Below are positions 17,322 to 27,048 of a DNA stretch of 64,000 nucleotides, piece by piece (the stretch's first letter is position 1; the number at the start of each line of letters is the position of its first letter). The notes under the pieces were generated by a model. The model did not search any database and was not told the origin of the DNA. It worked only from the letters and a program-made list of their open reading frames with translations. Source of the stretch: Candidatus Aquabacterium excrementipullorum (GTDB lineage Bacteria; Pseudomonadota; Gammaproteobacteria; Burkholderiales; Burkholderiaceae_C). Both the position numbers and the translations under genes were made by a program. Where the stretch lies: contig DXIO01000142.1 of assembly GCA_019112875.1 (NCBI GenBank), forward strand, positions 1 through 64,000, written 5' to 3'.

Positions 17322-17479
17322 GGAAGCACTCCGGGGGCGGGTAAAATCACGGAATCACAGTATGGCCCAGCCTGGGCCGTGCCCCAATCCCTTGCGCACC
17401 CGCGCCGCGCTCATGTTCGGCGCCGGTGCGCCATGTGTCGTTCAACACCGACAGATCAAACAATCCGGAGCTACACACC

Positions 17480-18202
17480 ATGGCCGGTCATTCCAAATGG
17501 GCCAACATCCAGCACCGCAAGGGCCGCCAAGACGAAAAGCGCGGCAAGGTCTGGACCCGTCTGACCCGTGAAATCATCGTGGCGGCGCGCCAGGGCGGCG
17601 GCGACATCGCCATGAACCCCCGTCTGCGCCTGGCCATCGAAAAGGCCAAGGGCGCCAACATGCCGGCCGACAACATCAAGCGCAACGTCGACAAGGCCAC
17701 GGGCAACCTCGACGGTGTCACGTATGAAGAAGTGCGCTACGAGGGCTATGGCATCGGCGGCGCGGCCGTCATCGTCGACTGCATGACGGACAACCGCGTG
17801 CGCACGGTGGCCGAGGTGCGCCACGCCTTCAGCAAGCACGGCGGCAACCTGGGCACCGAAGGCTCGGTGGCCTTCCAGTTCAAGCACGTGGGCCAGTTCC
17901 TGTTCGCGCCCGGTGTGAGCGAGGACAAGGTCATGGAAGTGGCGCTGGAAGCGGGCGCCGACGACGTGGTTACGCACGAGGACCAGTCCATCGAGGTGCT
18001 GAGCAGCCCGACCGAATTCGAGGCCGTGCAGAAGGCGCTCGAAGCCGCCGGCCTCAAACCCGAGGTGGCCGAGGTGACCATGCGCGCCGACACCCCCATC
18101 GAACTCACCGGCGAAGACGCCGCCCGCATGCAGAAACTGCTGGACGTGCTGGAAGACCTGGACGACACCCAGGACGTGTTCCACAACGCCGAACTGAACT
18201 GA
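17480..18202 (+). CDS. yebC: YebC/TACO1-family protein
   Basis: A 240-residue member of the YebC/TACO1 family with the universal start [17 protein letters not shown], the central [16 protein letters not shown] and the C-terminal [14 protein letters not shown]. Members have been described as transcriptional regulators and, more recently, as translation factors that help ribosomes through proline stretches. The ATG at 17480 is chosen because the family begins exactly there; the frame is open further upstream. First gene of a conserved betaproteobacterial run (yebC-purD-hemF-nadD-rsfS-rlmH-maf-rng). Confidence 0.95.
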   Translation: MAGHSKWANIQHRKGRQDEKRGKVWTRLTREIIVAARQGGGDIAMNPRLRLAIEKAKGANMPADNIKRNVDKATGNLDGVTYEEVRYEGYGIGGAAVIVDCMTDNRVRTVAEVRHAFSKHGGNLGTEGSVAFQFKHVGQFLFAPGVSEDKVMEVALEAGADDVVTHEDQSIEVLSSPTEFEAVQKALEAAGLKPEVAEVTMRADTPIELTGEDAARMQKLLDVLEDLDDTQDVFHNAELN

Positions 18203-18218
18203 TCCTTCGATTGCAGAT

Positions 18219-19514
18219 ATGAACATCCTTGTCATCGGCTCAGGCGGCCGCGAGCACGCCCTGGCCTGGAAGCTGGCCCAGTCCCCCAAGGCCCAAAAGG
18301 TCTTCGTGGCGCCTGGCAACGGCGGCACGGCGCGCGACCCGCACCTGGAAAACATCGACATCACCGATGTGAAGGCCCTGGCCGATTTCGCCCAGGAACG
18401 CAAGATCGCCCTGACCGTGGTCGGCCCGGAGGCGCCCCTGGCCGCCGGCGTGGTGGACGAGTTCCGCGCGCGTGGCCTGCGCATCTTCGGCCCCACGCAG
18501 AAGGCCGCGCAGCTCGAAAGCTCCAAGGCCTTCGCCAAGGCCTTCATGAAGCGGCACAACATCCCGACGGCTGCCTACGACACCTTCACCGACAACGCCG
18601 CCGCCCATGCCTATGTGGACAAGATCGGCGCGCCCATCGTGATCAAGGCCGACGGCCTGGCCGCGGGCAAGGGCGTGGTCGTGGCCATGTCGCTCGAAGA
18701 GGCTCACGAAGCCGTCGACTGGATGTTGCCCATCGATGGTGCTGACAACAAGCTCGGCGTGCAGCACAACGACGGCGTGGCCCGTGTGGTGATCGAAGAG
18801 TTCCTGCAGGGCGAGGAGGCCAGCTTCATCGTGCTGGCCGACGGCAAGAACGTGGCCGTGCTGGCCACCAGCCAGGACCACAAGCGCCTGCAGGACAACG
18901 ACGCCGGCCCGAACACCGGCGGCATGGGCGCCTACTCGCCCGCGCCCGTGGTCACGCCCAACGTGTATGCCAAGACCATGCACGAGATCATCCAGCCCAC
19001 GCTGGCGGGCATGGCCAAGGATGGCATCCCCTTCACCGGCTTCCTGTACGCCGGCCTGATGATCGACGCGCAAGGCAACCCCAAGACGCTCGAGTTCAAC
19101 TGCCGCATGGGCGACCCCGAAACCCAGCCCATCATGATGCGCCTCAAGAGCGATCTGGTGGATGTGTTCCTGGCCGCGACGGACGCCACGCTCGACCAGC
19201 TCGAACTGCAATGGGACCGCCGCTTCGCCCTGGGCGTGGTGGTGGCCGCCGGCGGTTATCCGCTCAACCCCAAGAAGGGCGACGCCATCACCGGCCTGCC
19301 CGCCGAGGCCGACGACGCCATGGTCTTCCACGCTGGCACCACCCTGCAGGATGGCGTGGTCCGCACCAGCGGCGGCCGCGTGCTGTGCGTGACGGCGCTG
19401 GGCGACTCGGCCAAGCTGGCCCAGCAGCGCGCCTACGAGTACCTCAACGGCATCCAGTTCGACGGCATGCAGTTCCGCACCGACATCGGCTGGCGCGCCA
19501 TCAAGGCCCGCTGA
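18219..19514 (+). CDS. purD: Phosphoribosylamine-glycine ligase
   Basis: A 431-residue GARS, the usual length. It catalyses the ATP-dependent joining of glycine to 5-phosphoribosylamine in purine synthesis. The N domain starts MNILVIGSGGREHALAW; the ATP-grasp region includes IVIKADGLAAGKGVVVA, EEFLQGEEASFIVLADG and LEFNCRMGDPETQ. It lies 16 bases after yebC and 36 bases before hemF, so it is probably cotranscribed. Confidence 0.97.
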   Translation: MNILVIGSGGREHALAWKLAQSPKAQKVFVAPGNGGTARDPHLENIDITDVKALADFAQERKIALTVVGPEAPLAAGVVDEFRARGLRIFGPTQKAAQLESSKAFAKAFMKRHNIPTAAYDTFTDNAAAHAYVDKIGAPIVIKADGLAAGKGVVVAMSLEEAHEAVDWMLPIDGADNKLGVQHNDGVARVVIEEFLQGEEASFIVLADGKNVAVLATSQDHKRLQDNDAGPNTGGMGAYSPAPVVTPNVYAKTMHEIIQPTLAGMAKDGIPFTGFLYAGLMIDAQGNPKTLEFNCRMGDPETQPIMMRLKSDLVDVFLAATDATLDQLELQWDRRFALGVVVAAGGYPLNPKKGDAITGLPAEADDAMVFHAGTTLQDGVVRTSGGRVLCVTALGDSAKLAQQRAYEYLNGIQFDGMQFRTDIGWRAIKAR

Positions 19515-19550
19515 GCAGGGCAGGGCGCTTCCACCTCACATCGACCAGGC

Positions 19551-20471
19551 ATGAGCACTCCACTCGACACCGCCGTCGTCCGCGACTACCTGCTCGATCT
19601 GCAGGACCGCATCGTCTCGGCCTTCGAAGCGGAAGACGGCACGCCCTTCGTGCGCGACGCCTGGGTGCGCGGCCCGCAGGAGCGCCTGCAGGGTGACGGC
19701 TGCTCCCGCCTGGTCGAGAACGGCCAGGTGCTGGAGCGTGGCGGCTGCAACTTCTCGCACGTGAAGGGCCCGCAATTGCCGCCCTCGGCCACGCAGCACC
19801 GGCCCGAACTGGCCGGCTGCCCGTTCGAGGCCATGGGCGTGTCGCTGGTGTTCCACCCGCGCAACCCGCACGCGCCCACGGTGCACATGAACGTGCGCAT
19901 GCTGGCCGCGCACAAGCCCGACGGCGAAGTGGTCGCCTGGTTCGGCGGCGGCATGGACCTCACGCCCTACTACGGCGTGGAAGACGACGCCCGCCACTTT
20001 CACCGCACCTGCCGCGACGCCCTGGCCCCCTTCGGCGACGACAAGCATCCCCGCTACAAGCAGTGGTGCGACGACTACTTCTTCCTCAAGCACCGCAACG
20101 AGGCGCGCGGCGTGGGCGGCATCTTCTTCGACGATGTCTCCGAGCTGGGCTTCGAAGGCGGCTTCTCGCTGATCCGCTCGGTGGGCGATGCCTTCACGGG
20201 CGCTTACCTGCCCATCCTTCAGGCCCGCCGTGACACGCCCTATGGCGAGCGCGAGCGCGATTTCCAGTCCTACCGGCGCGGGCGCTACGTCGAGTTCAAC
20301 CTGGTCTGGGACCGGGGCACCCTGTTCGGCTTGCAATCCGGCGGGCGCACCGAGAGCATCCTGATGTCGATGCCGCCGGTGGTCACCTGGCGCTACGACT
20401 GGCAGCCCGAGCCTGGCACGCCCGAGGCGCGGCTGTACACCGATTTCCTGCCCCCGCGGGACTGGGTCTGA
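19551..20471 (+). CDS. hemF: Oxygen-dependent coproporphyrinogen III oxidase
   Basis: A 306-residue protein that converts coproporphyrinogen III to protoporphyrinogen IX with molecular oxygen in heme synthesis. Recognisable blocks are [47 protein letters not shown] and [16 protein letters not shown], all typical of HemF. Full length. The aerobic enzyme is consistent with an oxygen-respiring host. Confidence 0.97.
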   Translation: MSTPLDTAVVRDYLLDLQDRIVSAFEAEDGTPFVRDAWVRGPQERLQGDGCSRLVENGQVLERGGCNFSHVKGPQLPPSATQHRPELAGCPFEAMGVSLVFHPRNPHAPTVHMNVRMLAAHKPDGEVVAWFGGGMDLTPYYGVEDDARHFHRTCRDALAPFGDDKHPRYKQWCDDYFFLKHRNEARGVGGIFFDDVSELGFEGGFSLIRSVGDAFTGAYLPILQARRDTPYGERERDFQSYRRGRYVEFNLVWDRGTLFGLQSGGRTESILMSMPPVVTWRYDWQPEPGTPEARLYTDFLPPRDWV

Positions 20472-20472
20472 G

Positions 20473-21162
20473 TTGGTGGCTGCTTCCGCAACCGTAGCCG
20501 CAACCGCCGCCGCTGGCACCGCATCCGGCACCCGCCGCATCGGCCTGATGGGCGGCAGCTTCGACCCCGTGCACACCGCGCACCTGGCGCTGGCGCACAC
20601 GGCGCTGTCGCATCTGGGTCTGGATGAAGTCCGCTGGATCCCGGTGGGCCAGCCCTGGCAGAAGGCGCGCCAGTTGGCCGCGCCTGCACACCGCCTGGCC
20701 ATGGTCACCCTGGCCATCCAGGACGAGCCCCGCTTCACGGTCGACAGCACCGAGATCCGCCGCGACGGCCCCTCCTACACGCTGGACACCGTCCGCGAAC
20801 TGCAGGCCCGCGATGCCGGCCAGGCCGACGAGCAGCAGGCCGCCACCTGGTTCCTGATCATCGGCCAGGACCAGTACGCCAACCTGCCGACCTGGCATGG
20901 CTGGCGCGACTTGATCAATCGCGTCACGCTGGCCGTGGCCTGCCGGGGCGATCAGCGCCCCCGGCCCGCACCCGAACTGGCCGACACCCCGCACCGCATG
21001 GTCGAGCTGCCCATGCCGCCCATGACCGTGTCGTCCACCGACATTCGCGCCCGGCTCGCCCTGGGCGAGCCCGCCGACCTGCTGGCACCCACGATGGTGC
21101 CGCCGGCCGTTGCACGCTATATTTCCAACCATCAACTCTACGCCCCAGGCGCACCCCGCTGA
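20473..21162 (+). CDS. nadD: Nicotinate-nucleotide adenylyltransferase
   Basis: A 229-residue NadD, which adenylates nicotinate mononucleotide in NAD synthesis. The nucleotidyltransferase motif GGSFDPVHTAHL and the C-terminal SSTDIRARL are clear. There is no ATG near the N terminus. TTG 20473 or GTG 20476 are the likely starts, both preceding a low-complexity Ala/Thr stretch of about 20 residues before the conserved domain. It directly follows hemF (1 base) and abuts rsfS. Confidence 0.93.
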   Translation: MVAASATVAATAAAGTASGTRRIGLMGGSFDPVHTAHLALAHTALSHLGLDEVRWIPVGQPWQKARQLAAPAHRLAMVTLAIQDEPRFTVDSTEIRRDGPSYTLDTVRELQARDAGQADEQQAATWFLIIGQDQYANLPTWHGWRDLINRVTLAVACRGDQRPRPAPELADTPHRMVELPMPPMTVSSTDIRARLALGEPADLLAPTMVPPAVARYISNHQLYAPGAPR

Positions 21163-21972
21163 ATGGACATCCGCAAACTGCAAAACGCCATCGTCGATGG
21201 CCTCGAAGACGTCAAGGCCCAGGACATCGTGGTGTTCAACACCGAGCACCTCTCGCCGCTGTTCGAGCGCGTGGTGATCGCCTCGGGCACGTCCAACCGG
21301 CAGACCAAGGCGCTGGCCGCCAGCGTGCGCGACGCCGTGCGCGCGGCGGGCTTCCAGGTCATGCGCACCGAGGGGCAGGACAACGGCGAATGGATCATCG
21401 TCGACTGCGCCGCCGCCGTGGTGCACGTGATGCAACCGGCCATCCGCCAGTACTACCAGCTCGAAGAGATCTGGGGCGACAAGCCCGTGGCGCTCAAGCG
21501 CAAGGCCGCATCGACCGGCCTGGCCAAGGCGTCCGAGCCCATCGACGAAGACGAGGCCGACGAGGCGCCTGCCAAGCCGCGCAAGGCCTCCGGCAAGACC
21601 ACGGCCGCCCGCAAGGCCGCCACCGAGGCGCCCACGCGCAAGGTGGCCGCCAAGAAGGCACCGGCCAAGAAGGCCGCCAAGTCCGTGAGCAAGCCGGAGG
21701 CGCCGAAGCCGGCCCGCACGGCCACTGCCAAGCCCTCCACCAAGGCCCCGGCCGCGAAGAAACCCGCCGCCAAGAAGGTGGCCGCCAAGAAAGTCGCCGC
21801 CAAGAAGGCCGCCGTGACCAAGGTGGTCGTCAACGCGCCCAAGCCCGCCCGCAAGGTCGCGGCCAAGAAGGCACCCGCCCGCAAGACCGCCGCCCCGAGG
21901 CCCGCTGTCAAGAAGGTGGCCGCCAAGAAGGTCGCTGCCAAGAAGGCGCCGGCCCGCAAGACCGCCCGCTGA
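21163..21972 (+). CDS. rsfS: Ribosomal silencing factor RsfS with a long lysine/alanine-rich tail
   Basis: Residues 1-113 are a normal RsfS/Iojap domain (start DIRKLQNAIVDGLEDVKAQD, then SGTSNRQTKALAASV and IRQYYQLEEIWGD). RsfS binds ribosomal protein L14 (uL14) and blocks subunit joining when nutrients are short. Unusually, the protein continues for about 155 residues in a basic tail built from repeats of the type VAAKK, PARKTA and APAKKA, much like bacterial histone-H1-like proteins (AlgP, HctB). The reading frame is continuous, with no stop between domain and tail. The ATG follows the nadD stop directly. The tail's role is unknown; binding RNA or DNA is inferred from its charge. Confidence 0.93.
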   Translation: MDIRKLQNAIVDGLEDVKAQDIVVFNTEHLSPLFERVVIASGTSNRQTKALAASVRDAVRAAGFQVMRTEGQDNGEWIIVDCAAAVVHVMQPAIRQYYQLEEIWGDKPVALKRKAASTGLAKASEPIDEDEADEAPAKPRKASGKTTAARKAATEAPTRKVAAKKAPAKKAAKSVSKPEAPKPARTATAKPSTKAPAAKKPAAKKVAAKKVAAKKAAVTKVVVNAPKPARKVAAKKAPARKTAAPRPAVKKVAAKKVAAKKAPARKTAR

Positions 21973-22059
21973 CAGCCCATTGAGCGCCAGCCTGCGTCCG
22001 GCCGCATGCCGCATGAGCGCCGCCCGGTCTGATCCCATCAGGTTGGGGGCGAGCACACC

Positions 22060-22527
22060 ATGAAGCTGACCGTCGTCACCATCGGCCACCGGTTGCCGGA
22101 CTGGGCCCAGGAGGCCTGCGACGACTACCTCAAGCGCTTCCCGCCCGACTGGAAGGTCGAGGTCAAGGCGCTCAAGGCTGACCCGCGCGAAGGCAAGCCC
22201 GTGGCCGCCATCATGCAGTCCGAGGCCGCCCGCATCGAGGGCGCGCTGGAGCGGGGCGTGCGCCGCGTCATCCTCGATGAGCGCGGCAGCCGCCTGACCA
22301 GCGTGCAGCTGGCCGAGCGCACCGAAGCCTGGTTGCACGACGGCCGCGACGTCGCCCTCATCATCGGCGGTGCCGACGGCATCGACCCGCAGCTCAAGCA
22401 GACGGCCGACGAGGCCATCCGCCTCTCCGACATGACCTTGCCGCATGCCCTGGCGCGCGTGCTGCTGCTCGAGCAGCTCTACCGTGCCTGGTCGCTGCGC
22501 AACAACCACCCTTACCACCGGGCCTGA
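22060..22527 (+). CDS. rlmH: 23S rRNA pseudouridine-1915 N3-methyltransferase
   Basis: A 155-residue SPOUT methyltransferase, the standard length. It shows MKLTVVTIGHRLPDW, the SAM-binding IIGGADGI and the highly conserved C-terminal LEQLYRAWSLRNNHPYHRA. RlmH methylates pseudouridine 1915 in helix 69 of 23S rRNA on the assembled 70S ribosome. Adjacency to rsfS is widely conserved in bacteria. Confidence 0.97.
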   Translation: MKLTVVTIGHRLPDWAQEACDDYLKRFPPDWKVEVKALKADPREGKPVAAIMQSEAARIEGALERGVRRVILDERGSRLTSVQLAERTEAWLHDGRDVALIIGGADGIDPQLKQTADEAIRLSDMTLPHALARVLLLEQLYRAWSLRNNHPYHRA

Positions 22528-22536
22528 AGGGCATCG

Positions 22537-23187
22537 GTGTCCGCCACCATGCCCGACGCCACCGCTTCCTCAGCCGCTTCCGCCCCCTGGATCTACCTGG
22601 CCTCGCAGAGCCCGCGCCGGCGCCAGTTGCTGGACCAGCTGGGCGTGGCCCACCGCCTGCTGCTGCCCGACGACGCCGAGGCCGCCGAGCTGCTGGAAGT
22701 GGTCTGGCCCAACGAGGCCCCTGACGACTACGTGCGCCGCGTGACCCTGGCCAAGTGGCAGGACGCCGCCGCCCGCCTGGCCGCCCGCCATCAGGCCGAC
22801 CCCGCCGCCTGGCCCATCGCCCCCATCCTCTGCGCCGACACCACCGTGGCCGTGGATGGTGACATCCTGGGCAAGCCAAGTGATGCGCTTGACGCCGTCC
22901 ACATGCTGCGCCGCCTGTCCGGCCGCGTGCACCGCGTGCTGACCGCCGTGGTGGTCGATGGCCAGGCGCGCCTGTCGATCTCGGGCGTGCACTGGCGCTC
23001 GCTCACCGACGACGAGATCCAGCGCTACGCCGACAGCGGCGAGCCCATGGGCAAGGCCGGCGCCTATGCCATCCAGAGCCGCGCGGGGGCTTGGACGTCC
23101 CGCATCGAAGGCAGCTACAGTGGCATCATGGGCCTGCCCCTGTTCGACACCGCCGAGCTGCTCAAGCCGCTGGGCTTTCACTTCTGA
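22537..23187 (+). CDS. maf: Maf-type nucleoside triphosphate pyrophosphatase
   Basis: A roughly 212-216-residue Maf protein. The signature LASQSPRRRQLLDQLG is at the N terminus, with CADTTVAVDG in the middle and GKAGAYAIQSRAGAW / IEGSYSGIMGLPLF near the end. Family members hydrolyse dTTP/UTP or modified nucleotides as a housecleaning function. The start is either GTG 22537 or ATG 22549; the latter still includes the whole domain. It lies 9 bases after rlmH. Confidence 0.92.
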   Translation: MSATMPDATASSAASAPWIYLASQSPRRRQLLDQLGVAHRLLLPDDAEAAELLEVVWPNEAPDDYVRRVTLAKWQDAAARLAARHQADPAAWPIAPILCADTTVAVDGDILGKPSDALDAVHMLRRLSGRVHRVLTAVVVDGQARLSISGVHWRSLTDDEIQRYADSGEPMGKAGAYAIQSRAGAWTSRIEGSYSGIMGLPLFDTAELLKPLGFHF

Positions 23188-23190
23188 CAG

Positions 23191-23928
23191 ATGGACACGA
23201 TCCTGCCGCCTCTGCCCGCCATGCCACCCGGCACGCTGCCGCGCGTGCTGCTGGCTGGCGCGACCGGCCTCGTGGGTGGCCACCTGCTGCGCGCCCTCGT
23301 GGCGGACCCGGGCGTCGGCCCCATCACCGTGCTGACGCGCCGCCCGCTGCAGCCCGCCGACCTGCTTTCTGCCGGTCAGGCGGCCACCTTGCCTGAGGGC
23401 AAGCTGCGCATCGCCGTGGTCGATTACGAGTACCTGGACAGCCACACCGAGTTGCTGCAGGCCGACTGGGTGTTCTGCGCCCTGGGCACCACCATCGCCC
23501 AGGCCGGCTCGCAGGCGGCCTTCCGGCGCGTGGACCACGACTACCCGCTGCAACTGGCAAGGCGCACCAAGGTGCTGCGCGCGCACCAGTTCCTGCTGGT
23601 CAGCGCCATGGGCGCCAGCGCCCGCTCCAACCTGTTCTACAACCGCGTCAAGGGCGAGCTGGAAGACGCCTTGCGCGCGCTGCAGTTCGAATCGCTCACG
23701 CTGGCCCGGCCCTCCCTGCTGCTGGGCGATCGTCCCAAGCAGCGCCTGGGCGAGGGGCTGGCGGCACGCTTCGGCTGGTTGATGCCCGCGCGCGCCAAGC
23801 CCGTGCAGGCCGCTCAGGTGGCCGCCGGCCTGCTGGCTGCCGCGCACACCGCCCAGCCCGGCGTCGCCATCCTGGACAACGCGGCCCTGCGCGGCCTGCC
23901 GCTCCCGACAACTTCCACCGAACCATGA
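23191..23928 (+). CDS. NAD(P)-binding atypical short-chain dehydrogenase-like protein
   Basis: A 245-residue Rossmann protein of the NmrA/HTATIP2-like atypical SDR group. It has LLAGATGLVGGHLLRALV near residue 20, WVFCALGTTIAQAGS, and VSAMGASARSNLFYNRVKGELE, which holds the Tyr-x3-Lys pair. No substrate can be assigned. It starts 3 bases after maf and its stop overlaps the rng ATG by 4 bases, so it is translated within this operon. Confidence 0.8.
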   Translation: MDTILPPLPAMPPGTLPRVLLAGATGLVGGHLLRALVADPGVGPITVLTRRPLQPADLLSAGQAATLPEGKLRIAVVDYEYLDSHTELLQADWVFCALGTTIAQAGSQAAFRRVDHDYPLQLARRTKVLRAHQFLLVSAMGASARSNLFYNRVKGELEDALRALQFESLTLARPSLLLGDRPKQRLGEGLAARFGWLMPARAKPVQAAQVAAGLLAAAHTAQPGVAILDNAALRGLPLPTTSTEP

Positions 23929-25409
23929 TCCAAGACATCCTCGTCAACTGGACCCCGCAGGAAACCCGCGTCGCCATCGTCGAGGGCGGCGCCGTGCAGG
24001 AGTTGCACGTCGAGCGCACGCTCGAGCGCGGCTTGGTCGGCAATGTCTACGCCGGCAAGGTGGCCCGCGTGCTGCCCGGCATGCAATCGGCCTTCATCGA
24101 CATCGGCATGGAGCGCGCCGCCTTCCTGCACGTGGCCGATCTGCACCGCGAAGACCACGGCAGCCGTGGCGGCCGCGCCGCCGACACGCCGTTGCCCATC
24201 GAGCGCCGCCTGCACGAAGGCCAGACCCTGATGGTGCAGGTGATCAAGGACCCGATCGGCACCAAGGGCGCGCGCCTGTCCACGCAGATCAGTGTGGCCG
24301 GCCGCTTGCTTGTGTTCCTGCCGCAGGACGACCACATCGGCATCTCGCAGAAGATCGGTTCGCCCGAGCAGCGCGAGCAACTGCGTGAACGCATGCTGCA
24401 GCTCACCCAGCCCGCCGGTGAATCCAAGCGCAGCGGCGGCTACATCCTGCGCACCAACGCCGAGGATGCGACCGATGAGGAACTCGCCTCCGACATCGCC
24501 TACCTGCGCAAGACCTGGAACACCATCCGCGAGAGCGGATTGAAGTCGCCCCCGGGCTCGCTGCTCTACCAGGAGCTGAACCTGGCCCAGCGCGTGCTGC
24601 GCGACCTGGTCAACGAGCAGACCCAGACCATCCGCATCGATTCGCAGGTGCAGTTCGAGGCCTTGCAGGCCTTCGGGCAGCAGTACACACCGTCGGCCAT
24701 GAGCCGCCTGAGCCTGTACCGCGGCGAGCGCCCCATCTTCGATCTGTACAACATCGACACCGAGATCGAGCGCGCGCTGGCCCGCCGGGTCGATCTCAAG
24801 TCGGGCGGCTACCTCATCGTCGACCAGACCGAAGCCCTCACCACCATCGACGTCAACACCGGTGGCTACGTGGGCGCGCGCAACTTCGACGACACCATCT
24901 TCAAGACCAACCTGGAGGCCGCGCACGCCATCGCGCGGCAGCTGCGCCTGCGCAACCTGGGCGGCATCATCATCATCGATTTCATCGACATGAACCGCGA
25001 GGAGCACCGCGACAGCGTGCTGACCGAGCTGCGCAAGCAGCTGGCGCGCGACCGCACCAAGGTCACGCTCAACGGCTTCTCGCCGCTGGGCCTGGTCGAG
25101 ATGACACGCAAGCGCACCCGCGAATCCCTGGCCCACATGCTGTGCCAGCCGTGCCCCACCTGCGAGAGCCGGGGCCAGGTCAAGACAGCCCGCACCGTCT
25201 GCTACAACATCCTGCGCGAGATCCTGCGCGAAGCACGCCAGTTCAACCCGCGCGAGTTCCGCGTGGTGGCCAGCGCGGCCGTGGTCGAGATGCTGCTCGA
25301 CGAGGAGCACCAGCACCTCGCCGGCCTGTCTGATTTCGTCGGCAAGCCGATCTCGCTGCAGACCGAGCCGTCGATGTTGCCGGAGCAGTACGACATCGTG
25401 CTGCTCTGA
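23925..25409 (+). CDS. rng: Ribonuclease G
   Basis: A 494-residue RNase E/G-family endoribonuclease of RNase G size, without the long RNase E C-terminal scaffold. The S1 domain follows the N-terminal start, and later come GGYLIVDQTEALTTIDVNTG, the catalytic IIIIDFIDM stretch and the zinc-link cysteines in CQPCPTCESRG. It processes 5S/16S rRNA precursors and degrades mRNA. It overlaps the upstream gene by 4 bases and ends the yebC-rng run. Confidence 0.96.
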   Translation: MIQDILVNWTPQETRVAIVEGGAVQELHVERTLERGLVGNVYAGKVARVLPGMQSAFIDIGMERAAFLHVADLHREDHGSRGGRAADTPLPIERRLHEGQTLMVQVIKDPIGTKGARLSTQISVAGRLLVFLPQDDHIGISQKIGSPEQREQLRERMLQLTQPAGESKRSGGYILRTNAEDATDEELASDIAYLRKTWNTIRESGLKSPPGSLLYQELNLAQRVLRDLVNEQTQTIRIDSQVQFEALQAFGQQYTPSAMSRLSLYRGERPIFDLYNIDTEIERALARRVDLKSGGYLIVDQTEALTTIDVNTGGYVGARNFDDTIFKTNLEAAHAIARQLRLRNLGGIIIIDFIDMNREEHRDSVLTELRKQLARDRTKVTLNGFSPLGLVEMTRKRTRESLAHMLCQPCPTCESRGQVKTARTVCYNILREILREARQFNPREFRVVASAAVVEMLLDEEHQHLAGLSDFVGKPISLQTEPSMLPEQYDIVLL

Positions 25410-25670
25410 GCCTCGGCCCTGGAGATGAGGCGATGGCCACAGGAACACCGATTGCCGGGTGGCTCCCCTCGGGCAGACACCCGGTACACCGTTGACGGCC
25501 CGCTGATCCTCGGCGGCCCTGGGCAACGCGACAAGGCGCTGCATGCCCTTTGATGACCGCCCGCGCAGGGGGTTGAAGGGGCCCTGCGGCACGCTGAACT
25601 TTTTCCTCGTTTAGCATTCCATGTCCTGACCCGCTGGGTCGAGGTCATGAACCCCTGCTGTTGAGTGCGC
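25410..25670. other. Intergenic region between rng and tolB
   Basis: 261 bases without a convincing gene. No clear T-tailed hairpin was found after rng. A TTGACG at 25492-25497 could be a -35 element but has no good -10 partner, and TAGCAT near 25612 is only a weak -10. The promoter of tolB probably lies here. Confidence 0.5.
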
Positions 25671-26996
25671 ATGCAAGAACCAACGTTTTCGTATTTCACA
25701 CCGGCCGGCTGCACGCGCCGGCGCATCGTGGCGGCCCTGGGCCTGGCCGGCGCGCTGGGCCTGACGGCGCCTGCCTGGGCCCAGTTCCGCGTCCAGATCA
25801 GCGGTGTGGGCGCCACCCAGATTCCCATCGCCATCGGCACCTTCCGCGATGAGCAACGCTCGCCGCAGCCCATCTCGGCCATCGTGCGGGCGGATCTGGA
25901 GCGCAGCGGCCTGTTCAAGTCCCTCGATGCTTCGGCCGACCGCCTGGACGAAGCCTCGAACCCGTCCCTGAACGATTGGAAGACCAAGGGCGCCGATGCC
26001 CTGCTGGCCGGCTCCGTGAGCCCCCTGGCCGACGGTCGTTTCGATGTCAGGTACAAGCTGTGGGATGTGCTGAAAGCGCGTGACCTGACCGGCCGCCAGG
26101 GCTTCGTCGTTCCCACGGGGGACCTGCGCTTGACGGCCCACCGTATTGCCGACGACATCTATGAAAAGCTGACGGGCGACAAGGGCGTGTTTTCCACGCG
26201 CATCGCCTATGTCAGCAAGGCCGGCCGCCGCTATACCCTGCTGGTGGCCGATGCCGATGGCGAGAACGCGCAGTCGGCGCTGACCAGCCAGCAGCCCATC
26301 ATCTCGCCTGCCTGGGCACCCGATGGCAAGCGCCTGGCCTATGTCAGCTTCCAGAACGGCAAGGCCGAGGTCATTTCGCAGGAAATCGCCACGGGCAAGC
26401 GACGCATGCTGGCCAGCTTCAAGGGCTCCAACAGCGCGCCGGCCTGGTCGCCCGATGGCCGCCAGCTCGTCGTCACCCTCAGCCGCGACGGCGTCTCGCA
26501 GCTCTACCTGATCAGCGCCGACGGCGAGGGCGCACCGCGCAAGCTCACGTCCAGCAGTTCGATCGACACCGAGGCGGCCTTCTCGCCCGATGGCAGCCTG
26601 GTCTACTTCGTCAGCGACCGTGGCGGCGGACCCCAGGTCTACAAGGTGCCCGTGGCCGGCGGCACGGTGCAGCGCGTCACCTTCAATGGCGCCTACAACA
26701 TCAGCCCGAACGTCAGTCCTGATGGAAAATGGCTGACCTACATCGGCCAGGTGGGTGGCGGCGCCTTCCGCGTGCACCTGATGGACCTGTCCTCCGGCGA
26801 CACCCGCCCCCTGTCCGACACCCGTGACGACGAGCGCCCCAGCTTCGCGCCGAACGGCAAGCTGATCATCTACGCCACGCGCCAGCAAGGCCGCGACGTG
26901 TTGATGACCACCTCGCTGGATGGCCGCATCAAGGCCACGCTGGCCACCTCGCAGTCCGACGTGCGTCAGCCCGTGTGGGGCCCGTTCAACAAGTGA
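25671..26996 (+). CDS. tolB: Tol-Pal system beta-propeller protein TolB
   Basis: A 441-residue periplasmic protein: signal region with RRRIVAALGLAGALG and cleavage near AWAQ, an N-terminal alpha/beta domain (about 30-165), then a six-bladed propeller of repeated SPDGK/APDGK-type motifs. TolB binds Pal at the outer membrane and links it to TolA during envelope constriction in division. The ATG 25671 was chosen over GTG 25665. tolQ, tolR and tolA are not upstream; rng is, so the usual operon is split here. Confidence 0.96.
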   Translation: MQEPTFSYFTPAGCTRRRIVAALGLAGALGLTAPAWAQFRVQISGVGATQIPIAIGTFRDEQRSPQPISAIVRADLERSGLFKSLDASADRLDEASNPSLNDWKTKGADALLAGSVSPLADGRFDVRYKLWDVLKARDLTGRQGFVVPTGDLRLTAHRIADDIYEKLTGDKGVFSTRIAYVSKAGRRYTLLVADADGENAQSALTSQQPIISPAWAPDGKRLAYVSFQNGKAEVISQEIATGKRRMLASFKGSNSAPAWSPDGRQLVVTLSRDGVSQLYLISADGEGAPRKLTSSSSIDTEAAFSPDGSLVYFVSDRGGGPQVYKVPVAGGTVQRVTFNGAYNISPNVSPDGKWLTYIGQVGGGAFRVHLMDLSSGDTRPLSDTRDDERPSFAPNGKLIIYATRQQGRDVLMTTSLDGRIKATLATSQSDVRQPVWGPFNK

Positions 26997-27048
26997 TTTC
27001 CGTTTCTTCACCCTTTACCATCAACAACTCGATTTTCTGGAGCCTGAG

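Noticed and set aside
20383-22518. 711-codon open frame on the - strand
   Set aside because: It is antisense to nadD, rsfS and rlmH, all with clear motifs. Its Gly/Leu/Arg-rich translation is what a GC-rich complement of the RsfS tail produces.
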